Assembly (NCBI RefSeq): GCF_039962255.1
Contig: NZ_JAMPKY010000002.1
Coordinates: forward strand, 1 to 64,000
DNA: 64,000 bases
Direction: 5' to 3'
DNA from: Leptolyngbya subtilissima AS-A7
GTDB taxonomy: Bacteria; Cyanobacteriota; Cyanobacteriia; Phormidesmidales; Phormidesmidaceae
Positions 50,501 through 58,168 of this stretch are shown piece after piece. Every line of letters starts with the position of its first letter. The stretch's first letter is position 1. Both the position numbers and the translations under genes were made by a program. Below the pieces are notes generated by a model. The model ran no database searches. It saw only the letters and a list, made by a program, of their open reading frames with translations, and had not been told where the DNA came from.

Positions 50501-51113
50501 GCTGGTAGGGCATTCTATGGGGGCAGTGCTGGGGGCTATTTTGACCAGTCTGCGGCCTGAACGGGTGCAGCGCCTAGTGTTGATCGAGCCAGTGGTGCCC
50601 GCCCCTGGCCCATCGCTCGAACCCGCCACCCAGCTGATGGCCCATCTCGATGCCCTAGCAAACTCTTCCCAACCCACCGTGATCACTTCAGTGGCTGCCG
50701 CCACCCAGCGGTTGCTGGCCCTAAAGCCTTATCTGTCGCAGCCTATGGCCGAGGCTATAGCTCAGCGTCTAACTCAGACGGTGGCAGGGGGGGTGATTTG
50801 GCGCAGCGATCCTCGACTGCAAACCCGCACGACCCTGAGTCTGAGCGGTGGTCTACTCGATCGCCAAGGCTATGGACAGATTTTGCGGGGAATTCAGCGG
50901 CCCACTACGGTAATATTTGGCCAGAGCAGCCAATTCAACCGCCCTGAAGATCTGGCGTTTCTGCAAGAAAATCTGCCCCAGGCCGATCAGGTCTCCCTGG
51001 CCGGGGGGCATGACCTGCCCCTAGAAACCCCTGGGGGGCTAGCCCGCATCATCCACGCCGCCCTTGCCTCTGAAGGCTCGGTGTCGGTCACCCTATCTGA
51101 GCCCTCTTCATGA
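44598..51113 (+). CDS. ols: Olefin synthase second subunit: PKS with KS-AT-KR-ACP-ST-TE domains
   Basis: 2171 residues. KS: Cys201 (DTACSSS), His336 (EAHGTGT), His376 (GHTEAAAG). AT: Ser649 ([11 protein letters not shown]). KR: GGTGALG 1165-1171, Tyr1306. ACP: Ser1477 (GIDSL). Sulfotransferase: PAPS loop APRSGSTLL 1574-1582. Thioesterase: Ser1973 (GHSMG), His in AGGHDLPLE near the end. The order is that of CurM and Ols: extend an acyl-ACP by two carbons, reduce to 3-hydroxy, sulfate the hydroxyl, then hydrolyse with decarboxylative loss of sulfate to give a terminal alkene. No DH or ER is present, as expected. The GTG start follows the FAAL stop by 24 bases; the stop overlaps the next ATG (ATGA). 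Confidence 0.95.
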   Translation: MEDLARRISSLSPEKRLLLELQLQRKRGLPEPIAIVGMACRLPAAPNLQAYWRLLTEGRDAIRKVPADRWDVDAFYDADPQAPGKTYCRWGGFLDGVDQFDPAFFGITPREAPYIDPQQRLFLESVWEALEDAGIVPQALSGQPVGVFAATSTLDYGQMLLQGPEVVGTYTATGLASTMVANRVSYLLNLQGPSLTVDTACSSSLVAVHLACQSLWNGESNLALAGGVNLMLTPTVTVGFSKLTALSPEGRCKAFDAAANGFVRSEGVGTVVLKRLGQALADGDRIYALIRGSATNQDGRTNGLTAPNPAAQEAVVKTAYERAGIPLNQVDYIEAHGTGTLLGDPIEAKALGNVFGPFRQLEQPVRLGSVKSNIGHTEAAAGIASLIKVALCLRHRTLVPSLHFHTPNPYIPFDQLPLRVQQQREPWVEAENMAIAGVSSFGFGGTNAHVALQAAPIFTADPVADRPLHLFCLSARSQPALQAYAQAMATALTQMPQANLGDLCHTVNAGRTAFEHRLALLVKDLPSLVTALEQYSPLLPPPTHPSTSPGVVFLFTGQGSQYVGMGRQLYDTQPVFKAAIDLCDELLQPYLELSLQSVLFGEDGLEEDSPTAPLHQTGYTQPALFALEYALAQLWLSWGIRPAAVMGHSVGEYVAACVAGVFSLEDGLRLMALRGRLMQTLPANGGMVAVFADADTVAAALPPTVSLATLNGPDNSVIAGLQSDLETVVEDLHAQGIRTKPLQVSHAFHSALMDPVLNVFEQSAQGIRFHAPTIPLVSNLTGEFVGSDLPLDARYWRRHARQPVRFADAIATLHQAGYTQFLEVGPYPVLSAMGKRCVAHSHHTWLPSLRRGQSDWRTLLTTLGHLYQMGLAIDWANFDRPYQRQWLSLPTYPFQRQRYWIDLALPDRAAAAAVIDGAPEPVPSAAYRLTWQPQTIAAAPRADGDNWLIWGANDALWTNLSQALQKRGVTPIRVSAGDRFVTLQPDHYQVLLTSDQPFHPLLEALKPQAITTLLVLAPEGDLDPEAVTGPMLHWVKALTHQSGPALPKLWLVTQGAQTVDTTDVVTSPHQALLWGLGRSLRLEHPEFWGGLVDLPGKADESEQDVAPWLDNLVAYVTSPQGEDEVALRQQQSWVLRLQTIEVASDAGPEPGATSIQAEATYLITGGTGALGQQLAGWLVEQGARHLVLTSRRGSNLDLEKTLAPLRQAGATVWVEAVDGGDRAALSTLLDRIQQQLPPLRGVFHAAGVLADGFMANQSTEQFHQVMPGKLQAAWHLHQLTQTLPLDWFVLFSSITSVLGSPGQGNYGAANAGLDALAQYRRQRGLPALSINWGPWQGVGMAARQSATALAQRGMPPLAASEGLQWLGRLLAAKTPATVAIAHLDWPRLLRYLPIDRPPAIVSAFVTEEPTAPAESDEAGLVPNAQKALPSLKQILALPEAQQIATVQTYLQAQVATVMGLSEQVALDAPLMELGIDSLMTMELLALCKQDLDLVLYPREVLAHPTVAALSSYIARELVRVHRPAASVEASPSLAPAEFPEETVTELPKSPWQSPAPLEPLPTRRNPPMVFLLSAPRSGSTLLRVMLAGHPGLFCPPELHLLPFNTLEAQGAALGYSYLQEGLQRAVMELLQVNAEQAETLLSEWRQHYTTVPAVYDKLQQMAEGRLLVDKSPTYSLSLETLERAEQMFEGAKYIHLVRHPYSVISSFVHNRMYKIFDLEPDDPYRLAEQVWQACNQNIRTFAGSLDPERHYTLRYEDLVVDPEPAMRGLCTFLNLPFDPAVLTPYEGRRMTDGVTAQSMAVDDPNFRQRSRIEAHLAKIWQGIQLPHRLSTTSQTLAAQFDYPLPQEQAVAPASAPSPTEPVPLSSSYVPLGAMREEEILLRGRPCCLCHWGPENGPQVLCLHGILEHGAAWDGVATTLADQGYHVIAPDLRGHGRSAHAGPDGGYQLLDFLSDLDSLTATLGTQPFVLVGHSMGAVLGAILTSLRPERVQRLVLIEPVVPAPGPSLEPATQLMAHLDALANSSQPTVITSVAAATQRLLALKPYLSQPMAEAIAQRLTQTVAGGVIWRSDPRLQTRTTLSLSGGLLDRQGYGQILRGIQRPTTVIFGQSSQFNRPEDLAFLQENLPQADQVSLAGGHDLPLETPGGLARIIHAALASEGSVSVTLSEPSS
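46199..46244 (+). repeat. C/T-rich tract in frame inside the olefin synthase
   Basis: A run like CTCCCCTACTTCC and CCTACCCATCC codes [16 protein letters not shown] just before the AT domain motif FLFTGQGSQ. It has the same base pattern as the tracts placed before three start codons in this window. It lies in a linker, where a length change would be tolerated. Confidence 0.6.
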
Positions 51114-52042
51114 CCCTAATTCGCCAGATGGCTGCACTGTGGGAAATTCCTTTAGGGCTACTGTCCTATGGCTTTTCGCGAGTGGTAAAGGCGACCCTGA
51201 CGTTGATCAGCCGCTACTACAATCCCACCGATACCAAGGTTGAGGCCGACTGGCAGGTGGTGTCGGCAGACTTTTTAAAGTCGCCCCTCAAGCTGCTGTG
51301 GACCATGAGCCGGGCCCGGTGGAATCTACACTCGCTGGTTGCGATCGCAGGGCCTTTTAACGTGCAGTCTGAGATCATGCTGGATGTGCGATCGCTCTGG
51401 CAGTCGGCCCCCACTTGGACGGCGGTGGTCTACACCCTCAAGGGCTACAAAACCCTGACCAGCATCAGCTCTCTCACGGTGCCCCCCGGCCAAGACACCG
51501 CCACCATTACCCTGCCCCCAGGGCGATATCTGGTGGGGCTGCGTCACTACGACTGGCGCAACCCGGTGCAGCTGCCCGCGATCGCCGTCGATGGCAACCC
51601 CGCCTTGGCATCAGAAACGCGATCGGCCCCGCCCGATTTCAACCAGTTCTATCGCGGGCTGGCCCCCCGTCGGGGCCTGTTGTTTAGCGCCCTAAACTTC
51701 TACGTCTACCCCCTGCTGCGCTGGATGCAGTGGTTGCCGCGATCGGTGGTCAAACCGATTTTTCTGCCCGTTCCTAACCCAGAAACCCACTTTTTCTACG
51801 GCGCACTGGATCGGGGGGAACAGCTCACCATCGACCTGCCCCCGACGCTGCGAGATACCCACAGCCTCTATTTCAGCCTCTACAGCCGCGACTGCTTCCC
51901 CATGGATTGGTACCCCCTTGTCACTGACAACCACACCACCAAGCCCCTGCCCGAACAGGGGGTCTACATCCTGCGGGTGCACCCAAAAACCCCAGCGGCC
52001 ATGGCCATGTCCAAACCCGCCATTCAATTTTCAGTAACCTAG
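51110..52042 (+). CDS. DUF6208-like protein coupled to the olefin synthase
   Basis: 310 residues. The first ~35 residues are amphipathic/hydrophobic (LWEIPLGLLSYGFSRVVKATLTL) and could sit on a membrane; the rest looks beta-rich with tight repeated turns (TVPPGQDTATITLPPGRYLVGLRHYDWRNP) and a hydrophobic segment at about 200-225. I recall such proteins as DUF6208 in cyanobacteria; no function is known to me. The ATGA overlap with the synthase stop shows tight translational coupling, so a role in alkene release, membrane transfer or control of the synthase is likely, but that is inference. Confidence 0.7.
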   Translation: MTLIRQMAALWEIPLGLLSYGFSRVVKATLTLISRYYNPTDTKVEADWQVVSADFLKSPLKLLWTMSRARWNLHSLVAIAGPFNVQSEIMLDVRSLWQSAPTWTAVVYTLKGYKTLTSISSLTVPPGQDTATITLPPGRYLVGLRHYDWRNPVQLPAIAVDGNPALASETRSAPPDFNQFYRGLAPRRGLLFSALNFYVYPLLRWMQWLPRSVVKPIFLPVPNPETHFFYGALDRGEQLTIDLPPTLRDTHSLYFSLYSRDCFPMDWYPLVTDNHTTKPLPEQGVYILRVHPKTPAAMAMSKPAIQFSVT

Positions 52043-52399
52043 AATATGTTGGTGCCTGGCTAAGCGGCAGCGTTTAGGCAAACCAGTCTGCTCTACCAGA
52101 GCGGCAAACGCCAATTCTCTGCTCCAGTCTGAGCTAATCTGAGCCAGTCTGAGGTCGAGGGAAATCTCCCTTGGCTGCGCTCAGTACGAATCTGGCTTGA
52201 GTCTGACCCAGCCGCCGATGCCCAGCACAGACCTTTCAAACACCTGTTTTACCTAATAAACAACAGGACAATTACAGCCTGGATGCTCAGTATTTTCCAG
52301 GTTGATTAAACGCTAGGGCAAGCCTGTAGCAGAGGCTTGCGTTCCACTACTCCCTGGCTCCACAGATTTTCAACTATCCCTTTAGGCAATAAGGAACTA
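52043..52399 (+). promoter_or_regulatory. Spacer before the desaturase with a 10-bp repeat and hairpins
   Basis: Three tandem 10-bp units (CAGTCTGAGC, TAATCTGAGC, CAGTCTGAGG) lie at 52125-52154, spaced one helical turn apart. A perfect 8-bp hairpin GCAAGCCT/AGGCTTGC with a 7-base loop is at 52318-52340, 60 bases before the desaturase ATG, with no T-tract. GGGA/TCCC around 52158-52169 is a small hairpin. The elements suggest separate regulation of the desaturase. Confidence 0.45.
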
Positions 52400-53287
52400 A
52401 TGAGGCCATACTCTCAACTTACGCTGGCGTCCTATCTTGTTGGGCCGCTACAGCTGACCATTTATCACCTGGGAGCACTGCTCGTTTTTGTAACGGGTCT
52501 CTCCTGGGGCTCGGTGCTATGGATAGCAGCCCTGTATGGCATCCGCATGCTGGCAACAACCGGCATTTACCATCGCCTGATCACCCACAAATCCTATCAG
52601 GCCCCAGTTTGGGTGAAATGGGTGGGCAGTGTGGTGGCAGCATCGGCTGGGCAGATGGGGCCTAGCTGGTGGAAAGCTCACCACCTCGCTCACCATCTAC
52701 ACACCGATCAGGTGCTAGATTCCCATTCTCCCCATACTGCGCCCCAGGGCGTTAGCGGCTTTTTGTGGTCTCACGGCCTTTGGCTACTGTCGCGTCGGTG
52801 CTTTCCCACCAGGCTGCCCAGCGATGTGGAGAATGATCGGGTCTTGCGGATGATTGATCGACTGCACTTCATTCCTCTCATCGCTTTAGGGGCAATTTCC
52901 TATGGCATTGGCGGGCTTGAGTATCTGGCGGCTTTCTTTCTTAGCACGACGCTCCTGTTTCACGGCGTGCAAACGGTCAACTCATTGGCCCATATTTTTG
53001 GAGCCCAGCCCTTTGCCACCGACGACCAAAGCCGCAACAATAGTCTGGTGGCCCTGCTCACTCTAGGCGAAGGCTGGCACAATCTTCACCATGCCTTTCA
53101 GGCCTCTAGCCGTCAGGGCATTACTATTCGCGATGGCCAGGTCGTCTATCTACCTGACCCCACCTTCAGGTTCGTAAAACTGATGGAGTTCTTTGGGTTG
53201 GCCTCAAAACTTAGAGTGCCAGCTGAGACCGACCTGCTGGCCCGTGCCAAGCACCAAGAGCCTGCCTATGTCAGTTCGTCCCTTTGA
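52400..53287 (+). CDS. Acyl desaturase with three histidine boxes
   Basis: 295 residues with four membrane segments. The histidine boxes of the acyl-CoA/acyl-lipid desaturase superfamily are HRLITH (58-63), HHLAHH (94-99) and HNLHH (near residue 230), holding the di-iron centre. In several Ols-bearing cyanobacteria a desaturase adds an internal double bond to make alkadienes; position beside the ols genes fits that role, but a membrane-lipid desaturase is also possible. ATG at 52400 has AAGGA just upstream; the longer frame to 52337 includes the hairpin stretch. Confidence 0.88.
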   Translation: MRPYSQLTLASYLVGPLQLTIYHLGALLVFVTGLSWGSVLWIAALYGIRMLATTGIYHRLITHKSYQAPVWVKWVGSVVAASAGQMGPSWWKAHHLAHHLHTDQVLDSHSPHTAPQGVSGFLWSHGLWLLSRRCFPTRLPSDVENDRVLRMIDRLHFIPLIALGAISYGIGGLEYLAAFFLSTTLLFHGVQTVNSLAHIFGAQPFATDDQSRNNSLVALLTLGEGWHNLHHAFQASSRQGITIRDGQVVYLPDPTFRFVKLMEFFGLASKLRVPAETDLLARAKHQEPAYVSSSL

Positions 53288-53310
53288 GGTTTGGGTTAGG
53301 ACCTCCCTTT

Positions 53311-53600
53311 GGCGGTGCCCAGGGCTGAAGCCCCAAGCCTACGTAGCCTTGGCAGTGGTTCCACAGGTCGTCTAGGCGAGGACTGAGGCCGATTTCTTGC
53401 ACGTAGTCTGACCTGGGGCCATCGTAGTTGTCGGTCATCAGGAGCCAGGAACGAAGGTCAGGGTCAGTTATAACCCCCAGTCGCAGAAGTGGGTGCGCTA
53501 GCTTTTGGCGATTTGAAAGTAGGGGGTGGCGGCCAGGGTGGTGGCGATCGCATCTAGCAGCCGTCGCAGCGAGTCTTCCTACCCTGGCTTCAGGAGCTCA
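53311..53600 (-). pseudogene. Decayed remnant of an unidentified protein-coding gene
   Basis: Read on the minus strand, 53590-53490 gives DSLRRLLDAIATTLAATPYF then QIAKS and a stop; the frame then shifts and 53459-53340 continues as LRSWLLMTDNYDGPRSDYVQ and LDDLWNHCQGYVG. Both pieces are coherent protein-like sequence, while at least one in-frame stop (at 53492 region) and one frameshift break the frame. The TDNYDGP...HCQGY pattern looks like a family I cannot name. It is not ADO. It lies in the spacer where ado would be expected. Confidence 0.5.
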
Positions 53601-53753
53601 GGCTCACGGACACAAAATGCTGAATTCTTCAACAAGCGATGGAAAACCGTCTGTTCTCTAGCCGTCCTGCCGATTTGTAAAACCCCGTAGGACTGGCGCT
53701 CGGCCAATGCAGACGAAATGCCTGCCCTCCGTTCAAGATGAATTCAAATTGCT

Positions 53754-53897
53754 ATGCAAATCCTTAGAGAGCTAGGAAATAAAGAATTTCACAGTCATTC
53801 CCTCTTCAACCAGGGCGATTTAATTCGGCTGGAGGCAGTTTATCGTAGTGGAATTGTTGACCTGCACTCAGGTTTTCTAACGCACAACTTTTGTTAA
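53754..53897 (+). CDS. Possible 47-residue small ORF before aar
   Basis: ATG 53754 to TAA 53895-53897 encodes 47 residues beginning [20 protein letters not shown]. It is AT-richer than its neighbours, has no clear ribosome site and no recognisable family, and bears no resemblance to ADO. It may be chance or part of the aar leader. Its stop is 12 bases before the aar ATG. Confidence 0.2.
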   Translation: MQILRELGNKEFHSHSLFNQGDLIRLEAVYRSGIVDLHSGFLTHNFC

Positions 53898-53908
53898 CTA
53901 GATCTGCA

Positions 53909-54961
53909 ATGTTTGGCCTCATTGGACATTTGACCAGCCTTGATCATGCCCAGACAGTCGCCCAAGCCCTGGGATATCCCAAATACGCTACCCAGGGTCT
54001 AGACTTTTGGTGCAGCGCTCCACCCCAAATCTTTGACCCCATTAAGGTCACCAGCATCACTGGCCAGCAGATCGAAGGCCGCTACGTCGAGTCGTGCTTT
54101 TTACCAGAGATGCTGGCCGCCAAGCGTATCAAAGCGGCCACGCGCAAAATCATTAACGCTATGGCCCACGCCCAAAAGCACGGCCTCAACATCACCGCCC
54201 TGGGCGGATTCTCATCCATTATTTTTGAGAATTTCAACCTCAACCAAATTCAGCAGGTGCGCAACGTCACCCTAGAGTTTGAGCGGTTTACCACCGGCAA
54301 TACCCACACGGCCTACATCATTTGCCAACAGGTGGTCGCCGCAGCCCAAAAGCTGGGCATCAACCTCTCCAACGCTACCGTGGCGGTGTGCGGTGCCACT
54401 GGAGATATTGGCAGCGCCGTCTGCCGCTGGCTCACTGCCCGCACCGACATCAAAGAGCTGCTGCTGATTGCCCGCAACCAAGAGCGGATTCAGCGGCTGC
54501 AAGAAGAGCTGGGCTGCGGCTTGGCCATGGATCTCGATACCGCTCTGCCCAAGGCCGACATTGTGGTGTGGGTGACCAGCATGGCCAAGGGAGTTGAGGT
54601 TGACCCCAACCGCCTCAAGCGTCCCTGCCTGATGATTGACGGCGGCTATCCCAAAAACCTCGACCAGCATTTTAACTTTGATGGCGTCCATGTGCTCAAG
54701 GGGGGCATTGTCGAGCACTCCCTCGACATCGACTGGCGGATTATGCAAATCGTGAACCTGGACGTGCCTGAACGTCAGCTGTTTGCCTGTTTTGCCGAAG
54801 CCATGCTGCTGGAGTTTGAGAAGTGGTACACCAATTTTTCGTGGGGGCGCAACCAAATCACCCTTGAGAAGATGGATTTGATCGGCCAGGCATCGCGGCG
54901 GCACGGGTTTCACCCCTTGCTCGACCTCAACACGGCTCTTTTAGTCACTGAGACCTCCTGA
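53909..54961 (+). CDS. aar: Long-chain acyl-[acyl-carrier-protein] reductase (AAR)
   Basis: 350 residues, beginning [20 protein letters not shown], with the AAR hallmarks [41 protein letters not shown], the NADPH site GATGDIG (162-168) and the catalytic cysteine Cys294 in [14 protein letters not shown]. It reduces acyl-ACP to the fatty aldehyde that ADO turns into alkanes. No ADO gene lies upstream, the usual position; the olefin synthase operon does. The aldehyde could go to alcohols or an unlinked ADO. Six more codons exist upstream to 53891, but the ATG at 53909 is the family start. Confidence 0.96.
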   Translation: MFGLIGHLTSLDHAQTVAQALGYPKYATQGLDFWCSAPPQIFDPIKVTSITGQQIEGRYVESCFLPEMLAAKRIKAATRKIINAMAHAQKHGLNITALGGFSSIIFENFNLNQIQQVRNVTLEFERFTTGNTHTAYIICQQVVAAAQKLGINLSNATVAVCGATGDIGSAVCRWLTARTDIKELLLIARNQERIQRLQEELGCGLAMDLDTALPKADIVVWVTSMAKGVEVDPNRLKRPCLMIDGGYPKNLDQHFNFDGVHVLKGGIVEHSLDIDWRIMQIVNLDVPERQLFACFAEAMLLEFEKWYTNFSWGRNQITLEKMDLIGQASRRHGFHPLLDLNTALLVTETS

Positions 54962-55016
54962 TTGGAACCGAGCACCTGATCGGGTCGGAGGTATACCCTC
55001 AGCAGAGGGGCTGCGG

Positions 55017-55028
55017 CTTGGTATTCTA
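55017..55028 (+). promoter_or_regulatory. Extended -10-like element before accA, identical to that before the ols operon
   Basis: CTTGGTATTCTA, same 12 bases as 42216-42227. It is about 88 bases upstream of the accA ATG. No -35 box is clear. Confidence 0.4.
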
Positions 55029-55115
55029 GATAGCAAACGGGCAAGAATTTTCTGGGTGACCAGGGCGTTCCTAGCCCAATTTGGCCTGTTCAACTAATTT
55101 GTTTCTTCCTTGGCT

Positions 55116-56096
55116 ATGGCCCCACCTGAGCGCAAGTCGATTTTGTTGTCCTTTGAAAAGCCCCTGGTTGAACTAGAGGCCCGTATTACCCAGATTCGAG
55201 AACTGGCGGAAGAAAACGATGTGGATGTGTCGACCCAGCTGCGGCAGCTGGAGGCCCGCGCCACCCACCTACGCCAGGAGATTTTCTCTAACCTAACGCC
55301 GGCCCAGCGGCTACAGGTGGCCCGCCATCCCCGTCGGCCCAGCACCCTTGACTACATTCAGGCGATTACTGACGATTGGCTTGAGCTGCACGGCGATCGC
55401 GGCTCGGGCAAAGATGACCCAGCTCTGGTGGGAGGGGTCGCCCGGCTGGAGGGCAGACCTGTGGTGATCTTAGGCCATCAGAAGGGGCGCGACACCAAAG
55501 ACAATGTGGTGCGCAACTTTGGCATGGCTTCTCCCGGCGGCTACCGCAAGGCGATGCGGCTGATGCGTCACGCCGATCGCTTTTCTATGCCGATCATTAC
55601 TTTTATTGATACCCCGGGTGCCTATCCCGGCTATGAGGCTGAGGAGATGGGGCAGGGTGAGGCGATCGCCTACAACCTACGAGAAATGTTTGGCCTCACG
55701 GTGCCGATTGTCTGCACCATCATTGGGGAAGGGGGATCTGGCGGGGCCCTGGGAATTGGCGTGGGCGATCGCCTGATGATGTTTGAGCATTCCGTCTACA
55801 CCGTGGCCAGCCCTGAAGCCTGCGCCGCCATTCTGTGGAAAGATGCAGGCCGCTCGGGCGAGGCAGCCGAAGCTCTCAAAATCACCTCCTGGGACCTCAA
55901 GCAATTGGGCATACTAGACGAGCTATTGCCCGAGCCTGTGGGTGGAGCCCACGCCAACCCCATTCAGGCGGCAGACATTCTGAAGCAGGCGCTGGTGGAG
56001 CAAGTCACCGAGCTGTCTCAGCTAGCGCCAGCGGCCCTACAGCAGTTGCGCTATCAGAAGTATCGCCAGATTGGGGTCTTTGCTGAGGCTGCTTAA
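55116..56096 (+). CDS. accA: Acetyl-CoA carboxylase carboxyltransferase subunit alpha
   Basis: 326 residues. The N-terminal coiled region ([19 protein letters not shown]) precedes the biotin/CoA carboxyltransferase core with [37 protein letters not shown], and [19 protein letters not shown]. With AccD it transfers the carboxyl from biotin to acetyl-CoA, making malonyl-CoA for fatty acids and for the olefin synthase extension step. Position after aar is the conserved cyanobacterial order. TTG at 55110 two codons earlier is an alternative start. Confidence 0.96.
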   Translation: MAPPERKSILLSFEKPLVELEARITQIRELAEENDVDVSTQLRQLEARATHLRQEIFSNLTPAQRLQVARHPRRPSTLDYIQAITDDWLELHGDRGSGKDDPALVGGVARLEGRPVVILGHQKGRDTKDNVVRNFGMASPGGYRKAMRLMRHADRFSMPIITFIDTPGAYPGYEAEEMGQGEAIAYNLREMFGLTVPIVCTIIGEGGSGGALGIGVGDRLMMFEHSVYTVASPEACAAILWKDAGRSGEAAEALKITSWDLKQLGILDELLPEPVGGAHANPIQAADILKQALVEQVTELSQLAPAALQQLRYQKYRQIGVFAEAA

Positions 56097-56399
56097 GGTG
56101 CTAAGGCCTAGGCTTCAAAAGGCCTGCCTCGCTTATCAAATTCTCGGTGCTTTATGGCTCGAGCCCTATTCCCCCGGCAAGGAGTTAATGCCTGTTCATT
56201 TTCTTGGTTGAGGTCAGCGACAGGTTAGGCAAAGACTTAGACGCTTGTCGACGCTGCCTGCGCTCATAAAGTGTTTACATTTGTTAACATGGGAAAAGTG
56301 CCTAGCCCACGGGCCGTTCCCTGAGGGCAGTCTGCCCTGGCTCTCTGGCGATTCTAGGGCGTTAGCTGTTCTGAGTTCCTTGTTGATTGGTAATTACCA
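56097..56399 (+). promoter_or_regulatory. Spacer between accA and the SDR gene, with an HLR1-like box
   Basis: About 300 bases. TTTACATT-TG-TTAACATG at 56274-56291 fits the HLR1 (RpaB) consensus except at two positions. AGGCCT occurs twice around 56105-56125 but makes no convincing terminator. No gene is seen. Confidence 0.35.
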
Positions 56400-57137
56400 T
56401 TGCAGAATCCTGTATCTTCTGACCTGCCGCGCCGCGCCCTGGTAACTGGGGCTAGCCGTGGCATTGGCAAAGCGATCGCTCAAGCCCTGGCGTTAGCTGG
56501 GTATGACGTCGCCCTGCTCGGTCGCTCCCTAGAGACTTTGCAGCCGGTGCAGGAAGAGTTGAGCACCCACGGCGTTTTGGCAAAAGCCTATGCCGTTGAC
56601 TTAGCTCAGGTGGAGGGTTTGCAGGCCCAACTAGCCGCGGTGCTTGCCGACTTTGGCCCCCTCAGCGTAGTGGTTAACAACGCTGGCATGGGCTACACCG
56701 GGGCGTTAGCCACCATGCCTTTAGCCGACTGGCAACAGGTGATGGATTTGAACGTTACCAGCGTTTTTCAATGCATCCAGGTGGTGCTGCCCGTGCTGCG
56801 GCAGGGCGGTGGCGGCACTATCGTCAACATCGCTTCCATTGCAGCCCGGTCGGCTTTTCCTGACTGGGGAGCGTATACCGTGAGCAAAGCCGCCATTGTG
56901 GCCCTGTCGCGGGTTCTAGCCGCAGAAGAGCGCACCCACGGCATCCGGGTGGTAACGGTATCACCGGGGGCGGTTAACACCCCGATTTGGGATACCGATA
57001 CGGTGCAGGCCGATTTTGATCGGTCGTCCATGCTAACGCCAGAGATCGTGGCTCAGACCGTTTTGCACACCATTCTCTTGCCCCCCGAGGCGGTGATCGA
57101 AGACCTCACCCTAATGCCCGCAGGCGGTGCCCTGTAA
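56400..57137 (+). CDS. SDR-family oxidoreductase of the aar-accA block
   Basis: 245 residues. TGASRGIG near residue 16, NNAG (VVVNNAGMGYTG), Ser in NIASIAARS and Tyr-x-x-x-Lys (YTVSKAA) are all present, followed by RVVTVSPGAVNTP; the protein looks like an active FabG-type or related SDR. In S. elongatus and others an SDR gene occupies the same place between accA and folE. The start is a TTG (56400) without a strong ribosome site; no ATG is available before the Rossmann motif. Confidence 0.9.
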   Translation: MQNPVSSDLPRRALVTGASRGIGKAIAQALALAGYDVALLGRSLETLQPVQEELSTHGVLAKAYAVDLAQVEGLQAQLAAVLADFGPLSVVVNNAGMGYTGALATMPLADWQQVMDLNVTSVFQCIQVVLPVLRQGGGGTIVNIASIAARSAFPDWGAYTVSKAAIVALSRVLAAEERTHGIRVVTVSPGAVNTPIWDTDTVQADFDRSSMLTPEIVAQTVLHTILLPPEAVIEDLTLMPAGGAL

Positions 57138-57219
57138 CTAGTTTTTTACCCTGTTGTGACCTGGCCAGCTCAGCGAGTGGCCTCAATTTTGTTGAACCTC
57201 TAGAGTATTTAGAAACCCT

Positions 57220-57942
57220 ATGACTATCGCATCCTCAAATAGCCTGAACGACAAAGCTGCTAGCAGCACTGGCACTAACGGTGGTGAACTCAAAGGTAAG
57301 ACCCCCGAAATCCGGCCCGATCGCACCCACAGCTACCGGAAAGAGGTCGAGCAATACCCCATTCCCGAGACTAGCCAGGAAGACATGAGCGATGCGGTGC
57401 GCACCATGCTGCTGTCGGTGGGCGAAGACCCTGAGCGGGAGGGGCTGCTCAAAACTCCTAAGCGCGTCGCCGAGGCCATGCGATTTCTCACCAGCGGTTA
57501 TCAGCAGTCGCTAGAGGAACTCGTCAACGGAGCCATCTTTGACGAAGGCCACAATGAAATGGTGCTGGTACGCGATATCAATTTGTTTAGCCTGTGTGAG
57601 CACCACATGCTGCCGTTTATGGGTCGTGCCCACGTGGCCTATATTCCCAACCAGCGGGTTGTGGGGTTGAGCAAGCTGGCCCGCATTGTAGAGATGTATT
57701 CGCGCCGCCTTCAAGTGCAGGAGCGCCTCAACCGCCAGATTGCCGAAGCGGTGCAGGAAATTTTAGACCCTAAGGGCGTAGCCGTGGTGGTGGAAGCTAG
57801 CCACATGTGCATGGTGATGCGAGGGGTACAAAAGCCCGGCTCCTGGACGGTGACCAGCGCCATGCTGGGGTCTTTTCAAGAAGATTCTAAGACCCGCGAA
57901 GAGTTTCTTAGCCTGATCCGTCACCAGCCCTCGTTCTTCTAA
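57220..57942 (+). CDS. folE: GTP cyclohydrolase I (FolE)
   Basis: 240 residues. The catalytic zinc ligands are Cys126 and His129 (LCEHHMLPF) and Cys197 ([10 protein letters not shown]). [21 protein letters not shown] and [12 protein letters not shown] belong to the active-site region. It makes dihydroneopterin triphosphate for folate/pterin synthesis. The first ~50 residues are an acidic/serine-rich extension typical of cyanobacterial enzymes. It closes the conserved aar-accA-SDR-folE block. Confidence 0.96.
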   Translation: MTIASSNSLNDKAASSTGTNGGELKGKTPEIRPDRTHSYRKEVEQYPIPETSQEDMSDAVRTMLLSVGEDPEREGLLKTPKRVAEAMRFLTSGYQQSLEELVNGAIFDEGHNEMVLVRDINLFSLCEHHMLPFMGRAHVAYIPNQRVVGLSKLARIVEMYSRRLQVQERLNRQIAEAVQEILDPKGVAVVVEASHMCMVMRGVQKPGSWTVTSAMLGSFQEDSKTREEFLSLIRHQPSFF

Positions 57943-57954
57943 ACTGACCGGCTC

Positions 57955-58072
57955 CTATTGCAGCAGTTGGATTTAGTCAGGACACCTTGACAGGCGGAAT
58001 CCTCTGGTAGGGGCATTGCAGTGCAATGCCCCTACGTCGAACCTGTCCTAATCCAATGGACACTTGCAATAG
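57955..58072. repeat. 118-bp nested imperfect palindrome (MITE/REP-like element)
   Basis: Successive arms pair outward from the middle: GTAGGGGCATTGCA/TGCAATGCCCCTAC (58007-58035, 14-bp arms around one base), AGGACA/TGTCCT, TTGGATT/AATCCAA and CTATTGCA/TGCAATAG at the ends (57955-57962 and 58065-58072), interrupted by short unpaired pieces. A GTAGGGGC...GCCCCTAC core is, from memory, a frequent interspersed palindrome in cyanobacteria. No coding capacity. Confidence 0.75.
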
Positions 58073-58101
58073 CTCGCAGACTAACCAAGGCGATAGTTCT
58101 T

Positions 58102-58164
58102 AAAAACCGGGCTTTTGTACGCTGGATCCAGTAATTGGATCGCGAACAAAAACCCGGTTTTTTA
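58102..58164. terminator. Bidirectional terminator between folE and the GH9 gene
   Basis: AAAACCGGG (58104 area) pairs with CCCGGTTTT (58153 area); TTTTGT/ACAAAA and CGC/GCG extend the stem inward to a loop. A-tract on the left and T-tract on the right give a proper terminator on both strands for the convergent folE and GH9 transcripts. Confidence 0.85.
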
Positions 58165-58168
58165 ATAC

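Noticed and set aside
42752..50704. Many long frames antisense to the olefin synthase genes
   Set aside because: They are frames opened by the high GC content opposite to clearly coding sequence; none has a recognisable product.
53857..53880. Possible aar promoter TTGACC...TTCTAA
   Set aside because: Spacing between the hexamers is wrong (about 12 bases), and the 5-bp inverted repeat ACCTG/CAGGT there is too short to rely on.
53288..53908. Search for an ado remnant before aar
   Set aside because: In the frames I read closely (the minus-strand relic and the 53754-53897 plus frame) no peptide resembles ADO motifs such as the di-iron EQRHMKGF or EYLHRNFGEEW segments; the relic on the minus strand belongs to another family.
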